From the NCBI RefSeq assembly GCF_036785885.1, contig NC_092312.1, positions 20,788,001-20,852,000 of the forward strand: 64,000 nt of DNA, written 5' to 3'. How positions within the stretch are numbered: position 1 is the stretch's first letter; every line of letters begins with the position of its first letter. Source of the stretch: Coffea arabica (lineage: Eukaryota > Streptophyta > Magnoliopsida > Gentianales > Rubiaceae). Positions 11,919 through 26,100 of this stretch are shown here, piece by piece. A program made the position numbers and the translations under genes. Under the pieces are notes generated by a model. It saw only the letters and a list, made by a program, of their open reading frames with translations, had not been told where the DNA came from and ran no database searches.

Positions 11919-12635
11919 GGCTCTGTTTGGATTCAGACTTTTCTGAAAAATAATTTTTTCATCTATAATATTACAGTAATACACAAATAAAAATAATTTC
12001 AAAAATATCATATCCATACAATATATAAAAAATAACTCTAAATATATAAAAAATACACAACTATCCATCACTTTTCACCGCCACGGCCATCACCTTACCG
12101 CCACCACGACCCTTTCTCCTCTCTTCGTCCATCTTTCCTCCCTCTCTCCTCCTCCTCCATTTTTTTCCCTTCTCTCTCTCTTTTCTTCTTTCCCTTTCCC
12201 CGCCCCCCAATTTCCTTCCCCTCGATTGACCGCAACCTTTCTAGTCACAATTAAATCTGATCGCGACCAGAAGCCGCGATCAAGACGGTCGTGGTGGCTA
12301 AACTCGCAGCCACCACCCATGAGTGAGAGAGGGATTTGGGGTTGTGGGGGAGGAGGGGAGAAGGGTAGAGAAAAGAGGGAGGAGGAGGGGGAGAAATAAG
12401 AGGGGAGGAGGAGAGAAAGAGAAAGGAGAGAGGAGGAGGAAAAGGGAGGGGATAGTGGTGGGTCGTGTAAAATTTTTAAAAGAATATTTCAAAAAAATTA
12501 TAAAAATTCTCAAAAATATATTTTAAAAATACATCTAAAAATATTCCAAAAAAATCTACAGTAAAATTTTTTCCATATACACAGCTACAAAATTTTTGAA
12601 AAACACCTCCAAAAACAGTTAATTCAAACATAGCC
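11919..12635. mobile_element. Foldback MITE-like element with pyrimidine/purine arms, copy 2
   Basis: Ends ggctctgtttggatt (11919) and aattcaaacatagcc (to 12635) are inverted. The order is the same as in copy 1 (452-1166): AT-rich flank with attacagtaatacac, C/T arm (about 12100-12230), centre with gaccagaagccgcgatc, G/A arm (about 12320-12460), AT-rich flank with tctacagtaaaa. At 717 bp it differs from copy 1 by only 2 bp in length. No coding capacity. Confidence 0.72.
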
Positions 12636-13103
12636 GAGGGTTTATCATAAAAGCATAGAAATGTATAAGATACGCACCCTTAACACAGTTTTTACTGTAA
12701 AGCAAAAAGCTAAATACGTAGATACACCAGGAGATAATCGAAATGGAAGTTTGTAATACAACTCATAACTTTATCAAACACGTAAAATGATCACAAATCT
12801 CCTCTGCTCCCTCAAATAAATTTCTGTATATTCAATTATTTGAAACTGATGCTAAAACATTGCGATCTAATAAGGTTGGGGCTGTACAGAACGTAGTTAC
12901 CCAGGGCAAATGTCAAAGCATCCCTCTACACCGTATAGATCATGCTAGTCTTTTTAATACTTGATTCTCTTTTTAACATAATTCAACATTTCATACTTTG
13001 GCTGTCCAACAGTATTCAACTCTGGGATCGGGTTATACAAAACAGCACAAAAAGCGTTCAAGTTTTGATGAATAAACCTCATGTAGCTGTATAACGTAAA
13101 CAT
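12636..13103 (-). other. NFU gene 3' flank
   Basis: Sequence downstream of the NFU stop on the minus strand, presumably its 3' UTR. No repeat or frame to report. Confidence 0.4.
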
Positions 13104-16100
13104 CTACTGCAATAGCTGTACGGCTGCAATGGCTGGGATTTTTTCTCGTAGTTTCTGAGTCACTGCAACACGAACAGTCATCACACCTGCCGCAGGACCA
13201 GTTATCCGGACCTTCACTATCGGCTCCTCAATTCTGACTAGTTCCAAACTTCCACCAGCAGCACCAACAAGGTAGGGTCTTATTTCTTCAAGGACCTACA
13301 AAAATACTGACTTGATTAATTACACACTTGAAAATGAATACAAAAACAAATGTAATGCAATTGGAGGTTAAAATTCAATCCCCCATAAGAAAGATAGCAT
13401 GCAGACATGTGCAAACACAAGTGAATAATATGTACAAAAGAGGAGTGGCACTGCAATTTGAGCATTCACGGACAAGGGAGCATGTGTAGCATGACAGAAT
13501 CATAATTACCGGAAAAGTAATTATCCATGGTAACTTATCAAGGAAATGATGAGAAGACTCCTCAGGGTAGTCTTTGTGCTATTTACAAGATCCTAACGCT
13601 GTAAGCAGCCAGATGACAGGCTTGCTTAAAAGCAAAGCAGCGTGCAGACTCAGACGAAATTGCTGCAGAGGAATTGAAAACGTGACTTTCTACCAGGAGA
13701 TTAGAGTGCAAGGAGAGTCCATTGGGATTTGTAAAATATTCGCCTGATGCCCATTTTATGAAGCCTTTAGCGTTTCTTTAAAAGAACACTGATATCTAAC
13801 TGAAGCTAGGATTAAAGAGTCTAAGAGCAATAATAGATGTTTAATATTTTTAAATCTAAAGGGGAAAGAATAGGAGAAATCTTGATCTTAATTGTGCAGT
13901 CAAACTGATTCTGAGTACCCAAATAATTCAAATTACCAAAAAAAAAAAAAAAAACTCAAAAAGATTCCTGATCTCTCTGCAAATTTTATCCAAATTAATT
14001 TCCAATTTGATTTACAACTGAAAGTCTGAGATGCTACTTTGGGATTCTAGCTCGTCGATATCAAGTCCTGAAAATTTTGCATGAAGACATTGTAAACAAC
14101 TCCAATAGAGCTACAATCTATTATTTTACAGAAGACTCAGAAAGAGCTAATTTATTTTGTTATTGTCATTGTTGACTTGTGTGATGCAATTTATACAGAG
14201 GTTTGACTGAAAAATTGAAATTCAGAGAAAAATGTATAACTGGTAAACCACAGTAAAATCTTTTACTTCCTTTTGGCACTCTAAAACACTTGATAGCTTC
14301 TATAGTTGGTGACTAAGGTGGAAACCAGAAAGACTTCGATTAATGTAAAAGTCCCTAAATCAATTTAAAACTCAACCGTAAGAAATTAGCAATTAGCAGA
14401 GTTATGCACATGACTTTGTAGCTACGCATCATTATCAATGGCAACACTTTTACACTTGCTGATTGAAAAACAATACATCTATAGGATATATTACTTAAAA
14501 ATCTTTGTTGAATAAAATACCTTATCTCTCAGGGCTTTCAGCCAAGTTGGGACACCAAATCATTGTAGAGCACTTCAAAACTTTCTTTTTTCTTTCGCCC
14601 CCCCTTTAATTACCATCTATTTCTGACATACCAATCCTACAGATCCACTTTTCAGAAAGATGTTCGCCATCATTCTCTAATTTGCTCGAGTTCAACTAAG
14701 GCCCATGCATGCTCAATCTTAATGCAGTCAGCATCTCACCATTTTATATTTGATTAAGTGGAAGTATGTAAACCATAATCACGGATCCGAAAAAAGGATC
14801 CCTTAAGTGAATCGTGAAATAATCAATAGCCATAATATCCCTTCATTTGCTGTTCAGGTTGCTAACAGTGCAAATGTAGACAAAATTGGTTGCCAATAAT
14901 AGTTAAATTTGCTCATCACAAGAGATCCCATCTTTGCAGTTAGTGTGGACCAAAACTCACAGACAATCTGAGACAATAGAAGAACCCCTTATACGGAAAG
15001 CACCTAACATTTTGAGCATATCTGCATAGATACTATCTATATGTAGCAATGAAAACATGAACCATTTCTATGCTATTGTGCTTTGAAAAAATTAAGAAAG
15101 CCAGTTTCCAACAGTTGCTTAAATAAATGGACAAGATAGAAAATGAGTAGGTTTTTTCCCAGCCTTTCAGTAAAAAGTTGAAAATAATGGTTTACCTTTT
15201 CTACATTTTCTTCGTTCAACTCAAGGCCAGTTTCCTCATCTGGTATTGATTCAACAGCAACAACTTCAGGGATCTTTTCCATTAGTCGACGTTCAATGCC
15301 CATTTTCATTGTCATTACAGAGCTTGGACAAGAACCGCATGCTCCCTGTAGCTTGAGCTTGACAACATTGCCATCAATTTCATGTAATGCCACATTACCC
15401 CCATCTGCAATTAGGTAGGGACGGATTTCATCCAACACGCTCTCAACATTTTCAGCGGTGAGGGGCAATTCAATAGCTGAATCCGGCGTAGCAACAGCTT
15501 TTACAACTGAAAAATTTTAAACATCATTAATCATTTACAATCCAATAAAGAACAAGGAAAACTTCACAAGGATAAAAAGACACCATAAACCCGATCCAGT
15601 GTAGCAAATACAGCTCATTTTCCATGAGGTAAAAGGTCTTGGCACACTATATCAGCAATGGTAAGAGTAAGCACAGAATATTGAAAGCCATGTGTATTGC
15701 TAATAAACAAAAGCTTCGGTGAGAATGAATAGTAGCCTTCAGCAAAACCTTGTTGAGTTATCGTGAGCCTGGAAAAACAGAGACTTGCATTTAATCCTAC
15801 ATAAATTCCTAAAATAAGTTCGGTTCTGATCAATCCTGTGACTATTACTTATGAGTAAGTAAAAACAAAGACCAGTGCCAAATTTCAAACACTCGATACA
15901 AATAATCATGGCAGATGTATTAAATACTGAGCAGACTAATTTCCCTTAGGAAATCATGTGAAATGGGGAATAGTAGTATGAGAGTAAAAGAGATAAAAGA
16001 AAAAAGGACTGTCTTTGACAGATTAAAATAAGCATACGTCAATCACTTTTGTTAGAAACTAAAATAGCCAACACAAAACAAAAAAGCTCAGAACTTCAAC

Positions 16101-16471
16101 GATAACAGAAATCAATTAGAAGTAAAAATACAAGGTTACCTGGTTTTCGGGAATCATGGGGCGTATTAATCTGAACAGAACGCCACGTGCTGCCCCCCAA
16201 CTGATTCTGCCTTCTTGACGACCATAGCCCACCGTTCAAGAAACTAGAAACCTGCAATGTTTCCAGCTGATAAAAATTACTCACAAAAAAAAAAGCGAAC
16301 CCGCTATGAAAACTTCAAAATCGTTTAGAACCCAGCTGAGACCTTGATATGAGGAGGTGGAGGATAGGAAGATGAGCAGGAGGAGGGTTCTAGGGTTCGC
16401 TGCTGGTGTTGTTGTTGGCAAGTATAGCATGAATATGTCGGGGAATTCAACACCGCGCAACTCGCTTGCAT
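13104..16471 (-). CDS. NifU-like iron-sulfur scaffold protein, chloroplast (NFU2/NFU3 type)
   Basis: This is a plastid Fe-S cluster carrier that hands [4Fe-4S]/[2Fe-2S] clusters to targets such as photosystem I. There are four exons on the minus strand: 16343-16471, 16140-16251, 15196-15506 and 13104-13295, giving 247 aa. Residues 1-80 are rich in Ser, Gln and Pro and look like a transit peptide. The first NFU domain starts at about residue 95 and carries the cluster ligands Cys137 and Cys140 in [10 protein letters not shown] second NFU domain (about 185-247, [10 protein letters not shown] onwards) has lost the CxxC ([10 protein letters not shown]), as in the plant plastid NFU1-3 group. That two-domain layout and the length (about 235 aa in Arabidopsis) point to NFU2 or NFU3; I cannot separate the two. 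The start ATG at 16471 gives the only reading that joins in phase to exon 2. Intron 3 (13296-15195) is 1.9 kb and I saw no clear element in it. Confidence 0.95.
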
Positions 16472-18145
16472 CTTTTCTCTTCTTCGATTCCTTTCTCGAT
16501 AGAGCCCAGAGCAAACCCAGCTAGTTAGCTACAAAAATTGGATCTTTTCTCAAAACGAAGGGACGATTCTTTCTTTTCTTGGCAATAATTTTGTTTGGCA
16601 CTAGCTCCTTCAGTCTTGACAAATGGACAGGCAACCTGGATCCTTGAGAAATTTGTGGGGGCTATAAAACGCAAAATACCCTTGCGTCTTTTTGATTAAA
16701 ACCTCGGGTCGAATTAGAGCTTGTTACTCTATTTAACCACAAGTTTTTTAGTTTTTTTTCTTTTTTATTTTCCTACTTATAAAGATGAAACAAATAATTC
16801 TAAACTAGTAACTCTTGAAATTTAATCTCAACAATATGTTCATTAAGCATATTAAATAATTTTTTTTATAAAAGGCGTAAACAACATGGAATAAAATAAA
16901 TAAATATTTGCATGGTTATTTACGCAATCTCTAAATGTATCTATATTAATTTTCTTGTATATATTTTTAATATTTTGGGGGTGTATTTAATAAGATCAAT
17001 AAACACCTGTATTCCGAGGAAATAATTGAATTTGTCGTATAGCATATTTTTTCACTCTTTTTTCTAGTGAATCATAAAAAATATTTTTTTCGATTACCTC
17101 TGTATTTTAAGTATATTGTATCATAAAATGATTACTCTTAAAATAATTTTGTATACAAACATACTCCCCCCCCTCCTTTTTCGGGGCGCAGAAAAAAAAA
17201 AATCAAACCTATCAAACAGAGATTTAATACTAGATTGTGTTTTTTCGCAACAAATTTTTTTACGTTTTTTGTAAATATATTTTGTAAATTATTTTTTTTA
17301 CATATATTAAATCATAATAATATATTTTTTTACAAAAACTTCTAAAAATAGTAATCCAAATGGCTGCTAAAACCGTTGCTCCTTTTTTTATTGCTTATCA
17401 TTCTCTTGCTCTTTTGTTTCAAATATTTTGTGCATTTTTGTGGGTGAAGGTGAATATAATTATCTACCAATTGCAGCCGCCGGCCAGCCGCCAGCGTGGT
17501 TGGTACTCTAGCGTTGGAATATCCGTGTAGAATTTTCCCGGTTTCCCCTTTACAAGTTTGGACGGTGACAATACGGACGTTTGGCGTTTTTAGCAGCATA
17601 AAAAATCTGAGAATATTGGTGTCCACGCACGTAGCTTCCAATTTTAAGGCTCTGTTTGCTTCTCATTGGGAACAAATTACGATTTTCTTTGTCTACCAGA
17701 TAAAAGGATGAAATATGAAGCTTGCTTGATTGTCAGACTAAATCATTGCATTATTGAGATCAGTGATTTTGAACTTTCCAAGTAGGGGAACAAAGCAAAG
17801 CATTGCATGCCGATGATAAAACGGGACAAAAAGTTTAAGACAATGATTTAAAGCAATCATTGAAGTTAATTAAAAGACAAAGAACCTAACAAATGATGCC
17901 ACACATTTACAGAATGCAACAGTTTTTTCACAATAATAATAATCCATAAGAATGAACAAGGAAGGTTTTTTTTTTTTTTTTTTAATCACGATGCAAATGA
18001 AACATCCTTTCCATTCCCTTTTTCTGTTTTCCCCTGCATTTTCGTCATGAAGAATGCATATGTTTTGAAGATCCTCAAATTTCACCAGACTTATAACATG
18101 CACTTTTTAAGTTATTGCATAAAACTTCACGTGGTATGTTTCCTA
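16472..18145. other. Intergenic between NFU and WEB genes, AT-rich with a possible MITE
   Basis: 16472-16650 is the NFU leader and promoter. 16700-17360 is strongly AT-rich. A possible degraded MITE spans about 17230-17372 (attgtgttttttcgc against agtaatccaaatggct), but its ends match poorly. 17400-18145 includes the WEB gene 3' flank. A 71-aa frame at 17496 has no support. Confidence 0.4.
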
Positions 18146-18907
18146 TCAGTTCAGATTCACATGAGAAGATGCATACAGAGGATTAATCATTGAAGTAGAA
18201 GATCCCTTTTTCCTTGAGAACAAATCCCCCACCAGAGGAATGATGGGCTTCTTTTTAATCGTCTTTTTCTCCTTGTACCTTCCTCCAAACAAACCTTCCT
18301 TTTCTGCAGCAGTATCCAACATTTGTGCCAAAGTTGGTGAAGTCTCCAGCCTCACAAGCAAATCCTTCCTCCTCTCCTCTTCTGTGACTGTAAGGCCATC
18401 TCGTTGATCGTCATCTCGTTTTCGATCAGGAATCGCTGATCTTGAAGCCATCGTGGCCTTTGCAGCAGCAGCTGCTTCAGCTTGAGCTAGTCTAGACATG
18501 TTCTTGTGAAGCTCGGCATTGAGAGAAGCTAGCGCTACTTCAGTCTCTGATTCTTTTTCTTTCAGCACTTTCAGCTCCATCTTTGTCTCCTCGAGCTCAG
18601 CTTCGAGCTTCTTGAGAAACTCTGCAAGATTTGGATCGTTGCTGTCAACTGATTTCCATGACTCGAATTCTTGAGACTTTTTGGGGCTCGGTGAGGGTGT
18701 GTAGAAGCATGGCGTTTCTTGTTTTGGAAATGAGAATGCCTTCGGAGCATATATTTCTCCAGCCAGGAATCTTTCCCCAAAGATGGCTACAGCTTCTTTG
18801 ACAGAACGAAAAGGGCGCGAAGTGTCAACTTTGGATCCGTAATCTGAGGCTGCTGGTGGCGAAATAGGTTTCTCATCATGATCATGAAGACTAGTTTGGA
18901 TTTCCAT
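18146..18907 (-). CDS. WEB-family coiled-coil protein (WEB1/PMI2-related)
   Basis: A single uninterrupted 253-aa frame. The N-terminal part has the family's signature block SVKEAVAIFGERFLAGEIY (about residues 36-54). A long charged coiled coil follows, from about residue 93 to 150 (FLKKLEAELEETKMELKVLK and on), ending in an Ala-rich helix. The tail (about 200-253) is Lys-rich. Relatives WEB1 and PMI2 act in chloroplast photorelocation movement, but short members like this one (At1g75720 type) have no firm function, so the role here is open. The start is the ATG at 18907. The gene is divergent from the helicase gene, with a 1.27-kb intergenic gap. Nothing in the frame suggests damage. What is seen is the coiled coil and signature block; the family name is by recall. 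Confidence 0.85.
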   Translation of the reverse strand: MEIQTSLHDHDEKPISPPAASDYGSKVDTSRPFRSVKEAVAIFGERFLAGEIYAPKAFSFPKQETPCFYTPSPSPKKSQEFESWKSVDSNDPNLAEFLKKLEAELEETKMELKVLKEKESETEVALASLNAELHKNMSRLAQAEAAAAAKATMASRSAIPDRKRDDDQRDGLTVTEEERRKDLLVRLETSPTLAQMLDTAAEKEGLFGGRYKEKKTIKKKPIIPLVGDLFSRKKGSSTSMINPLYASSHVNLN

Positions 18908-20177
18908 TTTTTTTGTTTTTGTTTTGGTGTGTAGTCAAAATGGGAATTGATGAAGGGGTTGAAACGTGGAGAATGAGATGAGACAATATTTGATGATAGG
19001 TTTGGTTTGAGATTCCTTAGCTTTTACTCCAAAAGTTCAGAAAGAGGGTGAGACTGAAATTGGCTAGCTAGCTGGTAAGGATCGAGATACTGTGATTTGA
19101 AGGTTAAGCCACATGAGATTTTGGAAGTTGGAGAAGGAAGCAGACAACTCAACTGCCAAGCAAAGAAGCCCAGGCAATTTCGTTGCCATCAAGTGAAATT
19201 CTTGAATTAATTAGCTCAATATGGACTTCTGGTTAACATGGAGTGTCATTTGTCCATCAATATGATAACCCCTTTTTTAACTTTCCCCTTAATGTTTGTT
19301 TGTCTTCCTTTAACATTGGAAGGCGTCACAGTACTTTATCATCATCCTCGTAAAGTTTAATAAACATATAAATAATGCAAAAAAGGTTTCTTTTCTTTTG
19401 AGGACATGAAAACTACTACTGTCTCATTCGCTTTTAACAGTACTGTTGATTTCTTGGGGGATTCATCCAGGTTTGTTGGATTGAAAAAAAGGATGATGAG
19501 AGGGACCATATGAAGTAAGGCGTAGCTTTGAAACTTGTACATTTTTATGTAGTGCTCTCCATCCATTTTCCTTCTCAGAATAGAAAGGAATTTGCTTCCA
19601 AATAGAAAGACTCAATATCTACTGAGGATCTTAAGTAGTACACACACATCACTCACAATCGATGTGGGATAGAGGGAAAGGGGGAGGAGAAACACCAAGA
19701 CTATTGCCAAAGCTCACCAACGACTTTTAACTACTCCATGATTTTCCTTATCCACCAACAACCATAAATAACACACACACACACACATTCAATCCATTGG
19801 ACCAGTTATTGTAGTTTTCACCACAATCCGTTACGAGTCTTTTAGCATTTGCAGATTGGTTTGATCCTGAACAGCCCATATTCTTCGGTCTGCTCCAACT
19901 TCACGCCATTCTTCCATCATTTATTCTCTAGTCTATAGACTATATACGATGGCCCAAAAAACAGTGAGTCATCCTTGTTTGGGCTTTGTCAACCCAATCT
20001 CCCAGTCCAGTAAAAATCCGATTGTCGCCTCCGGCCACCGTCGTCAGCTTTCCGTCCTTCCATCTCCTCTTTTCTTTCGTTTCATCTTTCTCACGCACTA
20101 AGACGCTCAAAACTCTCACACACTGCACGTGTGAAGACGCACAGACATTATTATTTATTAGTTAAACTTGTGCATTA
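18908..20177. promoter_or_regulatory. Shared divergent upstream region of the WEB and helicase genes
   Basis: 1.27 kb between two genes read away from each other, so both promoters must lie here. It contains a (CA)n run at 19771-19786. No TATA box stands out clearly for either gene. Confidence 0.45.
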
Positions 20178-23100
20178 ATGGCTCCAAAGAAGAAACAGCA
20201 AAAGCAGAAGACGACGTCGTTATCGTCCTCTAAGTCAGGTTCGAAAGGAAAAGCTTCAACGTCGGCGTCGGTTACCAAACTTCAGATATCCGCGGAAAAC
20301 GAGAACCGGCTCCGCCGACTCTTGCTCAACTCCGGTCAGTCTGCGCCACCTCCGGCTTCCACTGCCACTGACGATGCTTTTACTAAGGAGCAGAAGGCCA
20401 AAAAGCTTCGTTCTGTTTATGAGAAGCTCTCCTGCGAAGGCTTCACTGATGAACAAATTGAACGCGCTCTCTCCGCTCTCAAGGTTAGATAAGGAAATCG
20501 AAATTGTCTTACTCAACAAATTAAAACATAAAGGAATCATTGATTGGAAAAAAAGGTATAGAGTATACGCGTACGAACATTTGATTTTCTTCAGTAATAA
20601 TTTCTGGAATTTAAAGTTAAATGGTTTTGTGGTTACCTTACCTGCATATTGCTTTACTTATGGTTGCAACCATGATTTGTCACCTTTAAGTCAGCTACGT
20701 ATCTGGTTTTTTAAGTAATTTAACTGGCTGTATTGATTGGAAAAACTGTGCTTGACATGGACTATGGAGGGTGCTGCTGGTTTGATTGTGTTTCTACTTT
20801 CTGTGTTGTCTGTAGATTGTAAATGTCCTTAGCTTGTTTTTCTAATTCGAAATAATTATGTTCTTTGTTTTCCTTGTTATGAGAAGGAAACTGCGACCAC
20901 CGAGAGTGCCTTAGATTGGTTATGCTTAAATTTGCCTGGTAATGAGCTCCCGCTGAAGTTTGCTAGTGGTACCTCTGAACACACAAATGGAGGTACAACA
21001 TACTTTGATTCCCATTATAACTTATTGAAGTTATGCGAGGGATAGGCAGAAGCATTTTTGATGAAATTAGCTTTGGTGTGCTAAACCCTGTGACTACTAA
21101 TGATGTACGCTGCCTTCAGGCTCTGTTGGTGTTGTGTCAATTGCAAGGGAAGATTGGGTACCTACAATGGATTCTTCTCCAGATGAAAGCAAGGATGAAT
21201 TGCTGAATTTTTCTGTTAAAGTTAAGGGGCAGCGGGATGATGAAACTTTAGAATCCTCTCAGTTATCTCAAGCGGACTGGGTACGCAAATATATGGAACA
21301 ACAGGAAGAGGTAAATTTGAAATTTGTAGATTCTACTAAATAGTCTTCCTTCCTTTGTCTTTCTCTTTGTATTGTATCATATTGGCTGGCTACTATAGTC
21401 AAAATTTTGGTTCTTAATTTCATTATGCAAATAGATTTAGTTTTGTTTTTTAGCTGCCTGCCCAGGGATCTGAAAATAGTTTCTTCAAGAATTGTTAGGT
21501 AACATATTAACTGGTTGTCTTTGATTACACACTTATTGTCATTTTAGGTTTGCCCGACAACAAGAAAAACTTAGGTATTCTTTGCCATATCATCTGTAAG
21601 AAATGATATGGTTCAATTTAGGAAAAACTTTGTATTTGCTTCATGTCAAGGTCGATGTTGAGTTTCACTCATGCTGTTTCTGATGTGGTCTGCTTGCATT
21701 TTGTCCACTTTGCTTTCACTGTATGTGGCATAGAAATTTTGCCGAACGTTTCTGTTATTTGGATAAGCTTTTCTTGTTGTAATGTGCAGGATGAGTCTGA
21801 AACATGGGAATCAGATCTGATTGAGTATGATGCTGAGAGAAAGGTACTCTCACTTTATGCTGTAAAGATTATTAAATTCAGTACACACACATATAATATA
21901 TAACCAGCCTGTATTATCACTCTTTCTTATACAATATATGGAGCATCATTATGGGCTACCACATGCAATTTTTTTGTAACATTGTTAGACACATACTATC
22001 AGCAAAATGAGCCTTGAATAACAACCTCGTGATGTAAAGTAATCTTGACATGCTACATTTCTATTACATATCCTGCAGCTCTTCGCAATCTTATTCATTT
22101 TTTTGGGTTGTACAAGGGGTTGCAGAGGGGAACTACCAAGGATGGGTGTTGAACTCTTGACCTTGGCAGGAGGAGGGACCTTTTAGGCCCCTCCTTGGCC
22201 AAGCCCCACCTTTTGTACAAATAGGACTATGACTCTTCCAGATTTCCAAATTCCTGTATTATTAGTGATAGTTTTTTCATAAAAATTATTTGTATTCTTG
22301 CATATGTATTTGGAGATAAATTTTATTGAACATCTTCAGTAATTTCCTAAAATTTTATTGAACATCTTCAGTAATTTCCTACCAAATTCTTTTTCTGATC
22401 TCAGAAGAATTAGAAAATATGAAGTATTTTTGGTTACGACATCCTTTCTAATTGATTTTGTCTGAATTTTGCCTTAATAGGTCCGAGAAACAAAGTTTGA
22501 TGTTGGTACTATTTTGAGAGACTATCACAGTGCAATGTCAGAAGCGGTTGGTGCCAAAGAGAGAGGGGACAAGGAAACCCAGAAGAAAGCTGGGCAGATG
22601 ATTCGCAAGATTGTGCAGCAGGCATCTGCCTTAGGTGACTTTTATAATAGCAACCTCTTGTTTCCTTTCTCCTCTATGTGGTGTTTTTTTCTGCGTGTAA
22701 TGTAGATTATTGATCAGGATTATCAGCTGATGTCTTGGCCTCTGATTATGAGCGTTCTTCCACTGCTTCCTTGAAGGATTCATGTTCTGTTTCCACGCCT
22801 GACGAGAACATTAATGCTGAAGATGCTACTTCATACATCATGGAACGTGGTACAGAATTAGCTCAGTCGGAACTGGAGGTTGACCAAAACTTGGTAAACG
22901 GCAACAGCTCAATTGAGTTCTTCAGTGAAGGAAACCTTTCAAGTTGCCCTGTAAAAGATGAAGATGCTTTAGAAGGGGAATCGGAAGATGTAGAGCTTGG
23001 TAATTTCTTGTTTGAAGATGCCCCAGCTGGTGATGTTTTTCCAGATGAGGTACTGGATCTACAAAAGAAAGAAAGACTAAGGGGATTATACAGTGAGAAA

Positions 23101-26100
23101 ACTTTTGAGAAACTAGAAGGCATTTGGACGAAGGTAATTTGCAATGTTAGATTATTCTTAAGTTGAACATCAAAATTTCTTGCTGATTTTTGTAGCAACA
23201 GCTGTAAATATTTTTTCGGAACTGATGACTAATTTGGCACTCTGAATTTTCTTCTTTGTATTTGGCTCTGTCTGCTTTGATGTTTTTCACCTCGCCCTCT
23301 TGTTATTTTTTAAGACCTATGATATCCCTGTGTTATTCTTCAAAAGTTTGTGCTTTCTTAGATATTATATATCATAGTTATTTATATTGTGTCATCTGAA
23401 TAAATGCAGGGAGATCCAAAAAAGATTCCCAAGGCTTTTCTTCACCAACTTTGTCAGCGAGAAGGGTGGGAGGCACCAAGATATAGTAAAATGCTTGACA
23501 ACGGAAATAATCCCAGTTACACTGTTAGCGTATTGCGTAAAGCTAGCGGGAGGGGTAAAAGCAGAAAAGCTGGAGGACTAATTTCTGTGGAGCTTCCATC
23601 TCAAGATTTGTTTTCTAGTGATGCTGAGGTGCAGTCTTGGCCCCATTTTTCCATCCGTCTCTTCTTTTTCTTTCGCTGACAATCCCGGTTCCTTTGCATA
23701 CTATGTTTATATATGTAAAATAAGTTCATTGCATCTAGATGTTTCGGTAGATGGTGCTTTCTTATTTTTTAGTACCAATTGCTTTCATTGGCTATATGTC
23801 TTACTTGTTTAGTCTGTTCTGTTTCTGGGATATTTTACCAAAAAGTTCATTGCATCTAGATGTTTTGGTTTCAATCTAGATCTGCTGATTTGATTGTACT
23901 TTGTGACACAGGATGCACAGAACAGAGTAGCGGCATATGCACTCAATCTCCTATTTCCTGACCTTCCTGTTCACCTGCCAATTGTGGAGCCATATGCTTC
24001 ACTTATTATACACTGGAAGGAAGGTAAACTTTAATATCTGGTTCATCTCGCATGTAAGTTAAGGTATTTCAGAAATTGCTAGCACAGATTTGGCTCTTAT
24101 GCACTCTCTGGCATAAGGTTGGAAATTCTGATCTTCTTAACCTCTCTTAAATCTCTTTAATCTTATGATCGTTTTAATGAGGACTAACAACCATTTGCCT
24201 CTAATCTCATAGGGCACCTGTCGAAAGACATTGAAGCTAGCATTAAAAATCGCAGAGCTGGATTCGTGGACTCATTGCTAAATGCTGCTGGGCCTGATCA
24301 TAAAGATACTGCAGATATCACCAGTAGTTCTCTGGATAATGAGTTTGAAATGCCTGATGCAAAAGAGACTACAAATGCTTCTGTAAAGTTGAAAGGTCGA
24401 GGTAGGTTATGATACTTAATGGTTTCCTGGATTAGTGGAGTTCTATAGTCATTTTTGGATGTGTGAGGTGGACTTTGAAGCATTATCCTATGTCAATTCA
24501 CTGTGATTCATCTGTTAGTAGTCCTAGTTTTCAATATTGCATCAAAAGTAGATTTTAGCTTTTGTTTACAGAAAGTTGCATATTGTCATCCAAATACATA
24601 AACAGTTGAGCCACTTGGATGGAATTGCAAGACCTTATAGGTCTTAAGCAGAGTAAAGTTTCATTTCTTTGTTGAAAATTGCCAGAGAAAGTACAATTTT
24701 TAACTTTAAATTCTGTCTCTCTTTTAATTCCTTTTCTTTATTATTTTGCAGCTACAAAATATAAAAAGGAAGCAGAGAGCTCTTTTCTAAAGACTGAACA
24801 AGAAAAAAGAAAGAAACTGCAGAAGTACCAGGTTTGTTCTTTCCTCTGTCAGCACTCTGACATAACAGGGACGGTAGGACCTTACCAATTTAATTTCCTT
24901 GATGATTCCTGCAATCCCTCGGTTTGGATGTTCACTATTTGTTTGAATATCCAGTGAAATTTGCTTAAGAATTTCAGTTGCGTAATTGCAGTTACATTAG
25001 TATTTTCAAGATTCTTGTGAAGGTTGTATATTTTTTTATAGAACCTTGAAATTCATGCTTGTTTTTTGGAATCCAATGAATAATTTGGCTACTTTCTTTA
25101 TAGAAATGTAAATTAGAGGTACATAATCTTGTTACTTTTATCTGAAGCAGAAGGTACATGGAAATCACAATTTTAGAATAGCCTGAAGATAGAGGTTAAA
25201 CTGAATTTTTTAATTTATTTGAGAAATAGGAAAATAAATTCTGTTGTATTCTATTCTTCTGGTACGCTTATACATCATAATTGGTTGAATTGTTCAGAAG
25301 TTATAGTATTAATATGGAATCCTGTTCATTTGATTTATAATTCTTTGTAGTAGATCATTTAATTAATTACCAACTAAGATGTGTCTTGATCAAGTTCAAA
25401 AAATTTAGTTTGTCTTCTAATTATTTTGACTGAGAATTGTAAATTTGTTCCATATGGTGAATTATTGATTGAGTATGGTTTATCTTTTTAGCTTTGTTCT
25501 TTTGGATGTTTGCTGTCAGGCATATATTTGGGTTGAATGACTATTTCTAAATAGGCCATGAGTGCTTCCTTTTTCTGGGCATTCATTTTATTTCCTGCCT
25601 ATCAAATACGGAAGCCTTTATTTGTTTATGATAGATATGGAAGTCTACACATGAATTTTACCTGGGAAACAATTCTTTAGGTCTTTTTTTGGTTCAATAG
25701 ATATTCATGTTCTTCATGGTAATTTTCTGTTTGTGTATATGGACTTAGATTACCGAGCCACAAAATTATGGGTAAAATGTTGACCTTGGGTTCATATTTA
25801 AGTTCTCCTTAACCTTGTTATTGCTGGAGTATGTAGTCATTGCAATTTCTTTTGATTGAGGTTTCTCATGATTTCCAACATGCTCCTTTGCATAGATTTT
25901 CTTTGATCTACATATTGTATGCTTCTAACCAGGGAATGTTGGAGTCTAGAGCTGCCCTCCCTATTTCTCAGTTAAAAGAAGATATCTTACAGTTGCTAGA
26001 AGATAATAATGTTTTGGTTGTTTGTGGCGAAACTGGATCTGGGAAAACTACTCAGGTGAATTTTTGATACATTTGTTAGTTTACACAAATTATATGTTTT

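Noticed and set aside
13104-13295. Missing CxxC in the second NFU domain as a mutation
   Set aside because: Plastid NFU1-3 proteins of plants normally have a degenerate second domain without the cysteines.
19640-19700. LTR or TRIM fragment suggested by a 'cacaatcgatgtgggat' word
   Set aside because: The word resembles a common plant retroelement end, but no second LTR, primer-binding site or poly-purine tract was found nearby.
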